This document shows positions 58,292-64,000 of a stretch of DNA of 64,000 nt, piece after piece. Within the stretch, counting starts at the first letter, position 1; every line of letters starts with the position of its first letter. A program made the position numbers and the translations under genes. Under the pieces are notes generated by a model. That model worked only from the letters and a program-made list of their open reading frames with translations, was not told the origin of the DNA and did not search any database. Origin of the DNA: CAUZIZ01 sp965219005 (GTDB lineage: Bacteria > Acidobacteriota > UBA6911 > RPQK01 > JAJDTT01); the NCBI GenBank assembly GCA_965219005.1, contig CBDCMS010000004.1, positions 372,001-436,000 of the forward strand. Reading direction: 5' to 3'.

Positions 58292-60499
58292 TTATTTTTG
58301 AAGTGATTCTCGCTGGCGAGGAACCTTTTCAGATGGTGGGAGGAAAACCGTAGAAAAGGCTGGTTGATTCCTAGCTCCGAGGCGAGATTCTTCTTGGTGG
58401 CACCGGAGTGCAGATCTAGGTTCTCCACCAGAGGTCCGCGACCCTAACTGGGTCGGTTGATCGATCTGTTCTGGTTGGGGATAGAGAGAGTGTTTCCCTC
58501 CTGAGATCAGCTCCATCAACTCAATTGGAATGTTCGTCAGCTTGACCATCCAGACCTCCAGACGCGTGTGCTTCCCTCCGTAGATTGGTGTCAACCTCGC
58601 AAGGGTGGACATGATGTGCCTGGACAGGAAGGCGGATAGTTCGGGACAACTCCGGTACATTTGGGCTGCGAAAGCCAGGGAGCCCACCACGGGTACCATC
58701 CCAAGCAGCAGAGCCAACTTGAAGGAGACTTGACTACCCCTCAGCTTCAACATTCTCCACAGAGTTATGAGCGTGCGCAAGACTGAGGGATTAGCCATTA
58801 GGAGCAGTGGCAAGGGATTGTGCAGCAGGGCGGCAACAGTCCCGCTGAGCAGGCGCAAGCTGAAGCTGCTTTGAGGGTCAAGATCGGGATAGCTGCTAAG
58901 CAGGTCCGTGACCAACCATGCGAACCCGAGAGCTTTGATCCCTGATGTTACCGGTGTCAGGAGCTTCAGGGAGATGTGCAACCCGAATCCTCTCAGGTAC
59001 TCCTGCAGAGAGGGTTCCTCAAGCCGCCCTTCCAGACGGCGGCTTGCCACTGCTGACAGGCGACCGTCCTTCTCCCATTCTCCGAGTCTGGCGCCAATGA
59101 TCTTCTTCGCATACCCAGCCTGAAACTCTTCAGAAGTCAGCAGGAGCGTGAAGTTCTTGATCGCCTGCTTCCGGCGGGAACGATCGCCGAGAAAGCGATG
59201 CCAGCTTGGCGGCATGGCTCGGCTGAAAACGAAGTGAGCCAGAAAGCCTCCTCCGACACCGCAAATCACGGTTTGTGGCGGCACTCTCCCGGTGCGTCGC
59301 CACTCAGCCGCCTGGGAGGAGATGTAGTCTCGGATGACGTTCTTCCGGAACCCCTTATCGATCAGGAATCTTGTGACTTGGGCCCTCAGCTTGTGATTTC
59401 CCTTCAGCCCCCTGAGGAGCCTTCCCGGACTTCCCGGCATCACGCCCGAAAGGTAGACGCCGGTGGAAAAGAACCTGTGGGAGGCGAGGAATTTCCTCTT
59501 GCCGGTCTCATCGAGGATTCGCCGTCGCATCCACCAGGCTACTCTGGCCTCCTTGATTGCTCGTCTGGACCGGTAGGAAAGCAGTCTGGGTCCGTTTCGG
59601 AAGAGGGCGACCTCTCCTGTCTTCCATCTCTGGGAGTGAGAAATGAGTGATTCTGCATCCTGTTTCAACTCACCATACCCTGCTGCTCCGAGAGCGACCT
59701 GGAGACCTGACTGGTTGCTGTCGAGAAACGCTCTAAGTCGATTCTCATCGACGTCGTCAAACAGCGGAAAGCGACGGTGAAAGATGGAGTAGAAAAGATA
59801 GTAGGGGGCGAGTAGAGCTGGAATGCCGGATTCAAGGTCGACGAGGACGTATTGTGAGCGAGTCTTGACGAAATTCGAGGTTGCAACCAGGGTCTGCGGG
59901 CAAACCTGCCATCCGGAGCCTACGAGACCGCTGCGCCGGAACAGCACTTCGAGGTCCTTCATTCTCGAAGTGAGCACCCCAGCCTCACTATCAGGACTTG
60001 CTTCTCTGGGAAGGGCGCGTCCAAGGACTCGGGCGATGGGGCAGAGTATATGATTGTAGAACAGACGCCTCAGCATCCTCGGGTCCAGATTATCCACTGC
60101 GAGTCCTTGCCCATCGATGAATTCGGCCCCCAGCACGAAAGAGCTGTCATCCTCGCTCCAGCGGGTGTAGTAAGGGGCGGCGACGCCGATGTCAATCCCG
60201 GCGAACCTGATGAGACTGGCGGCTACCCGGCGGCGATAGTAGCAGGCGCGAATAGCGTCCAATGAGCTGCGGTAGGGAAACGGTGACTGGAACAGAAGCC
60301 AGTAGATCAGTCTGGTGAGGCGTCCCGCGCGAAAGATTTTTTCGACGCCAAGCGAGGTTTTTCCGGACGAATCCTGAATCTTGACGAGACGGGCCACTGC
60401 TCCTCTTCCCCGGCCGATTTCTCGGACCGAAGATATCCGCGGATACGGGTTCTTCCCACCCAGGACACGCGGTTCCTTTGAGGGTTGCGGCTTCATCAT
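58292..60499 (-). CDS. Large protein of unknown function, weakly kinase-like N-terminus
   Basis: The 735-residue protein starts MMKPQPSKEPRVLGGKNPYP. Residues ~24-60 (VREIGRGRGAVARLVKIQ, KTSLGVEKIFRAG) look like a glycine-rich loop and lysine strand, and YVLVDLESGIPALLAPYYLF later recalls the metal-binding Asp region of kinase-like folds. The middle is basic and helical (RRAIKEARVAWWMRRR). Two or three hydrophobic stretches follow (AALLHNPLPLLLMANPSVL, LALLLGMVPVVGSLAFAAQM). A lipid- or sugar-kinase-like role is possible but unproven. The last ~60 residues are polar and low in structure. Confidence 0.65.
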   Translation of the reverse strand: MMKPQPSKEPRVLGGKNPYPRISSVREIGRGRGAVARLVKIQDSSGKTSLGVEKIFRAGRLTRLIYWLLFQSPFPYRSSLDAIRACYYRRRVAASLIRFAGIDIGVAAPYYTRWSEDDSSFVLGAEFIDGQGLAVDNLDPRMLRRLFYNHILCPIARVLGRALPREASPDSEAGVLTSRMKDLEVLFRRSGLVGSGWQVCPQTLVATSNFVKTRSQYVLVDLESGIPALLAPYYLFYSIFHRRFPLFDDVDENRLRAFLDSNQSGLQVALGAAGYGELKQDAESLISHSQRWKTGEVALFRNGPRLLSYRSRRAIKEARVAWWMRRRILDETGKRKFLASHRFFSTGVYLSGVMPGSPGRLLRGLKGNHKLRAQVTRFLIDKGFRKNVIRDYISSQAAEWRRTGRVPPQTVICGVGGGFLAHFVFSRAMPPSWHRFLGDRSRRKQAIKNFTLLLTSEEFQAGYAKKIIGARLGEWEKDGRLSAVASRRLEGRLEEPSLQEYLRGFGLHISLKLLTPVTSGIKALGFAWLVTDLLSSYPDLDPQSSFSLRLLSGTVAALLHNPLPLLLMANPSVLRTLITLWRMLKLRGSQVSFKLALLLGMVPVVGSLAFAAQMYRSCPELSAFLSRHIMSTLARLTPIYGGKHTRLEVWMVKLTNIPIELMELISGGKHSLYPQPEQIDQPTQLGSRTSGGEPRSALRCHQEESRLGARNQPAFSTVFLPPSEKVPRQRESLQK

Positions 60500-60596
60500 G
60501 GGTCTCTACCCGGGAATCGAAAAGGTACAGGATTACACCCTTCTAATCGGCCTGACCGGCATCCTGCCTTAGTCCTTAGAGAGCCCTACTCTTAAC

Positions 60597-60764
60597 CTTG
60601 CCCGTGCCCGTGCCCGTGCCCTTTTTCTCCAAGCATCTCCTGGCACCCCGGACGTCTCGCGAACGGGTCTGTGCTGACTGGGCTGGTCAAGGTCGTTGAT
60701 GAAAGCCGTCAGATGGACTGGGACAGAGGCAGAGGGGAGGGCAAAGGCACGGGCACGGGCAAGG
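60597..60764. repeat. Inverted hexamer repeats between topA and the unknown gene
   Basis: CCTTGCCCGTGCCCGTGCC at 60597-60615 and its exact inverse at 60746-60764 are built of GTGCCC units. About 130 bases lie between without a gene. The architecture (inverted runs of a hexamer) is like the ends of the four-helix element at 19671-20120, though the hexamer differs. Confidence 0.6.
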
Positions 60765-60790
60765 GTGAGGGTGAGGTGCTAAAGACGTAA

Positions 60791-63178
60791 TCAGCCGGTG
60801 GGCACGACTTCTGCTGATTCCCGGTAGGAACATCCCTCTTGCTGGCAGAGCCGGACCAGGCCTTCTTTCTTGGTAGATCGCTCTACCAGGAAGGCTGCCC
60901 CGCAGGACGGACATTGCTCGGAGATGGGTTTGTTCCACAGAACGAATTTGCACTCCGGATAGCCATTGCAGCCATAGAAGGTTCTGCCACGGCGCGACTT
61001 GCGCCGCACGATCTGGCCCTTTTCGCACTGAGGGCAGGTAATCCCTGTGGTTTCCAGCTTGATGTACCGACAGTCAGGATAGTTGCTGCAGGCGGCGAAC
61101 TCGCCATTTCTGCCATGTTTGAGCACAAGGTTGGAGCCGCACTTGGGGCATTCTTCATCCAGTGGCGTATCTTCTCGGATCGTGGTCTTACCATCCACCT
61201 GGATCGTCTTCTTGGTGTTTTTACAGTCGGGATAGCCGGAGCAGGCGAGGAAAGTGCCATAGGGCCCCTTGCGATGGATCATCGGGCTGCCACACTTGTT
61301 GCAGGCCTCAGCCGGCTCTTTCGCCTCCTCATCGTCGCCTTCGGCGTTGTCCATCTCGCGGGTGTTTTTGCACTCCGGGTAGGCGCCGCAGGCGATGAAC
61401 TTGCCAAAGCGTCCCCATCGGATCACCATGTCCGCTCCGCACTTTTCGCATTGGACACCTGCCAGGGTCTCCTGCTTCTTGAGGCTCTTCATCCCCTTGC
61501 GGGCGTCTTCCAACTCCCGGGAAAACTCCAGGTAGAACCCCTTCAGGGTGTGCAACCAGTCCTCTTTACCTGCTTCGATCTCGTCAAGGTTCTGTTCCAG
61601 TTTGGCGGTGTAGTCGTAATCGAAAAGCTCCTTGAAGTACTCGACAAGTAGCTCCAGGACGGTCTCGCCCAGCTCGGTGGGCACGAAGCGACCTTCCTCT
61701 TTCTTGACGTAATCCCGGCTCTGGATGACCGAGAGGATTGAAGCATAGGTTGAGGGCCGCCCGATCACCTTGTCTTCCAGTGCCTTGACCAGGGTCGCTT
61801 CACTATAGCGCGGTGGGGGTTGGGTGAACTTCTGCTCGGGTTCGACCTTCTCGACCTGCAGTTTCTCACCCACTTCTACCAGGGGCAGGAGCTTGTCCTT
61901 GTCCTCTGCTGCCTGATCGTACAGCTTCAGGAAGCCGTCGAACTTCATGACGCTACCCACGGCTTTGAACTGGGTGCTCCCGGCTTCGATCTCTATGTCG
62001 GTCTGATCGAATACGGCAGGCTTTATCTGGGAGGCGACGAAGCGTTTCCAGATCAGGGTGTACAGCCGAAACTCATCATGACTCAGAAACGAACGGACCT
62101 TTTCGGGTTCTCGGAGCGTCGAGGTGGGGCGGATAGCTTCGTGTGCATCCTGTGCGTTCTTCTTGCCTTTGTAAGTGAGCGCACGAGGCGGCAGGTAGGG
62201 CTTGCCATAGCTTCCTTCGATAAATTCACGCACCTCGCTCAGTGCTGAGGCGGCCACACGAGTCGAGTCGGTACGCATGTAAGTGATCAGACCCACACTT
62301 CCCTCGTCACCGATTTCGACGCCCTCATAGAGCCTCTGGGCGACCATCATCGTCTTGCGAACCGTGAACCTCAGCGCGCGTGCGGCCTCTTGCTGTAACT
62401 TGCTGGTAATGAAGGGGGCAACCGGGTTCCGCTTTCTCGCCTTCTTGGTAAGGTTGCACACCTTGAACTCTGAGGATCCGAGCTCCTCCATCAACTGGTC
62501 GGCTTCCTCCTGGTTCGAGATCTTGAACTTCTTACCGTTCCGTTTTACTGCCTTGGCTTCGAACGCGGGAGGATTCTTGGCTTGAACAAAGGCCGTGAAA
62601 TTCCAGTACTCCTCCGAGACGAAGGCCCGGATTTCCTTCTCACGGTCTACGATCATGCGTAGAGCAACGGATTGGACGCGTCCGGCCGATAGGCCTTTTC
62701 TGACATTGGTCCAGAGCAGGGGACTGATCTTGTAGCCGACCAGGCGATCGAGGATTCGGCGCGCCTGCTGAGCCTCCACTTTGTGCTTGTCGATTGCCGT
62801 GGGGTGTTTGAAAGCCTCGAGAATGGCCGGTTTGGTGATCTCGTAGAGCAGTACCCGGTGGACTTCTCGACCCGAGGAACCGTTGAGCTCTTCTGACAGG
62901 TGCTGGCAAATCGCCTCTCCCTCGCGGTCGGGATCAGCGGCTAAATAGATGGCTTTCGATTTCTCTGCCGCCTTTTTCAGGTCTGTGACGATCTTTTCTT
63001 TACCTGGTAGGACGCGGTAGCTGGCCTCAAAATCACGTTTGATATTCACGCCCAGCGCCCTTTGCGGCAGGTCCTTGATGTGGCCGGCGCAGGCGCGCAC
63101 GATGAAGTCCTTGCCGAGATACTTCTCTATCGTTCGAGCTTTCGCTGGCGACTCAACAATTACCATCGACCTGGCCAT
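60791..63178 (-). CDS. topA: DNA topoisomerase I
   Basis: The 795-residue type IA enzyme relaxes negative supercoils. Toprim start: SMVIVESPAKARTIEKYLGK (Glu), AADPDREGEAICQHL (DxD). Active-site Tyr in VGLITYMRTDSTRV. After the core, five C-terminal zinc-ribbon units occur: CEKCGADMV...CGAYPEC, CNKCGSPMI...CSGYPDC, CPKCGSNLV...CSNYPDC, CPQCEKGQI...CNGYPEC and a variant CPSCGAAFL...CQQEGC. Length normal. It follows dprA in the same direction, a common gene order. Confidence 0.97.
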   Translation of the reverse strand: MARSMVIVESPAKARTIEKYLGKDFIVRACAGHIKDLPQRALGVNIKRDFEASYRVLPGKEKIVTDLKKAAEKSKAIYLAADPDREGEAICQHLSEELNGSSGREVHRVLLYEITKPAILEAFKHPTAIDKHKVEAQQARRILDRLVGYKISPLLWTNVRKGLSAGRVQSVALRMIVDREKEIRAFVSEEYWNFTAFVQAKNPPAFEAKAVKRNGKKFKISNQEEADQLMEELGSSEFKVCNLTKKARKRNPVAPFITSKLQQEAARALRFTVRKTMMVAQRLYEGVEIGDEGSVGLITYMRTDSTRVAASALSEVREFIEGSYGKPYLPPRALTYKGKKNAQDAHEAIRPTSTLREPEKVRSFLSHDEFRLYTLIWKRFVASQIKPAVFDQTDIEIEAGSTQFKAVGSVMKFDGFLKLYDQAAEDKDKLLPLVEVGEKLQVEKVEPEQKFTQPPPRYSEATLVKALEDKVIGRPSTYASILSVIQSRDYVKKEEGRFVPTELGETVLELLVEYFKELFDYDYTAKLEQNLDEIEAGKEDWLHTLKGFYLEFSRELEDARKGMKSLKKQETLAGVQCEKCGADMVIRWGRFGKFIACGAYPECKNTREMDNAEGDDEEAKEPAEACNKCGSPMIHRKGPYGTFLACSGYPDCKNTKKTIQVDGKTTIREDTPLDEECPKCGSNLVLKHGRNGEFAACSNYPDCRYIKLETTGITCPQCEKGQIVRRKSRRGRTFYGCNGYPECKFVLWNKPISEQCPSCGAAFLVERSTKKEGLVRLCQQEGCSYRESAEVVPTG

Positions 63179-63294
63179 GAGTATGTCTCCTTAGAGCCTC
63201 TTCGTCCCGATGCGTCCTCCTCTATAGCACAATTTGGTGACTGTGTTGTAGAGGAGACATCGCACTTCGCTCCGAGCTTTCGTTCGGGTCCGGC

Positions 63295-64000
63295 TCAGTC
63301 GAGCCTGCGGCTGAAACGACGTCCGGGCCACTGTCGGATCAGGCCCTTCATCTCTAGATGCAACAGGGCTTCATTTAGTTTCGGCTGCTCTAAAGGGCAC
63401 GATCCCAGGAGCTGATCGATGTGAAGTTCGCTGTCGCGGGGCAGCAGCCTAAGGATCAGATCCTGCTCCGGGGGCAAGTCCAACGCAGGCTTGTCCGGCT
63501 CGTTCCCGTTTCGCAGCTGCTCCAGAACCTGAACCGGCAGTTCTTCCAGGATGTCCTGAGTATCCAGGACTACTTTGGCTCCCTGCTTGATCAAATAGTT
63601 GGGTCCGTAGCTTCCAGGGCTTGTGACGTTGCCGGGAACTGCCCAGATTTCACGATTCTGTTCCAGTGTCAGTCGCGCGGTGATGAGAGAGCCCGAGAAC
63701 TCGGATGCTTCGGTGATTAGAGTGCCAAGGGCGAGGCCGCAGATGATGCGGTTGCGGATGGGGAAGTTCTGGGGAGCCGGAAAGCTGCCACAGGGAAACT
63801 CGCTGACTACGCATCCCTTTTCTCGTATCCGTGCATAGAGGTTTCGGTTTTCTCTGGGGTAGATGACGTCGACCCCACTTCCCAGAATCGCGATCGTTGG
63901 GCCGCCCGCCTCTAGAGCTCCCAGATGGGCCTGCGAATCGATACCGCGTGCCATTCCACTGGTGATGGTCAGACCCAGCGAGGCAAGTTCTCGAGCCAGT
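63295..64000 (-). CDS. dprA: DNA-processing protein DprA (start beyond window)
   Basis: The frame is open to the window end (LARELASLGLTITSGMARGI), so about 130 N-terminal residues are outside. The Rossmann-like domain shows SGMARGIDSQAHLGALEAGG, IAILGSGVDVIYPRENRNLY, SEFPCGSFPAPQNFPIRNRI, ITEASEFSGSLITARLTLEQ and VPGNVTSPGSYGPNYLIKQG. A C-terminal winged helix (LGSCPLEQPKLNEALLHLEM, KGLIRQWPGRRF) is present. DprA loads RecA on incoming single-stranded DNA during transformation. It lies upstream of topA with a 116-base gap. Confidence 0.95.
   Translation of the reverse strand, partial: LARELASLGLTITSGMARGIDSQAHLGALEAGGPTIAILGSGVDVIYPRENRNLYARIREKGCVVSEFPCGSFPAPQNFPIRNRIICGLALGTLITEASEFSGSLITARLTLEQNREIWAVPGNVTSPGSYGPNYLIKQGAKVVLDTQDILEELPVQVLEQLRNGNEPDKPALDLPPEQDLILRLLPRDSELHIDQLLGSCPLEQPKLNEALLHLEMKGLIRQWPGRRFSRRLD

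Overview
The window reads as a piece of an Acidobacteriota-type genome (moderately high GC, soil or host/marine-associated lifestyle not resolvable). Lineage evidence: a VWA protein of the acidobacterial VWFA-related type (49.7-50.7 kb), the decayed tail of a PD40/WD40-like protein ending in the NWFEELKRLVPT-type motif common on acidobacterial kinases and TolB-like proteins (40.3-40.5 kb), and an ihfA-merR pair. No rRNA is present; one tRNA-Pro(GGG) is.

Left part (about 1-43.4 kb): an accessory region dominated by secreted beta-propeller proteins and mobile or decaying DNA. Four large copies or parts of one five-bladed-propeller glycosidase-like family lie at 0-8.2 kb, a fifth lacking its N-terminus at 14.7-16.0 kb, and short C-terminal remnants at 20.3 and 37.3 kb. 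Four sialidase/BNR-type propellers lie at 8.5, 20.6, 23.1 (split by an IS) and 32.3 kb. Between them are a Tat-exported PIG-L deacetylase, a Tat-exported enolase-superfamily protein, an SDR dehydrogenase, two TIM-barrel glycosidase-like proteins (one frameshifted), a sodium/solute symporter carrying an inserted FHA-like domain, a threonine-aldolase-like lyase and an MFS transporter. The likely theme is release, deacetylation, uptake and catabolism of modified sugars, but no substrate can be read from sequence. Hydantoinase genes hyuA/hyuB are both broken.

Mobile DNA in this part: two related group II introns (one with an intact RT/maturase, one with two deletions inside the ORF), an IS1595-family element with 8-bp target duplication inside an unknown gene, an IS4-family element with 9-bp duplication inside a BNR gene, remnants of IS1380, IS256, a serine recombinase and possibly IS91, a 275-bp nested inverted repeat, a four-helix-bundle gene bounded by inverted hexamer repeats, and three PIN-type toxin-antitoxin modules, all sitting next to truncated genes.

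Right part (43.6-64 kb): mostly conserved core genes with few disruptions. tRNA-Pro; a multicopper oxidase-ZIP transporter operon with a 16-bp palindrome at its promoter; an IS110 copy (frameshifted) nested in REP-like hairpins with a candidate bridge-RNA stem; merR and ihfA; a GT2 glycosyltransferase; a VWA protein; rluD-family synthase; lgt; an EF-G-like GTPase; an M28 peptidase; two membrane proteins; a large unknown protein; topA; and dprA running off the end. The tRNA marks the approximate accessory/core border.
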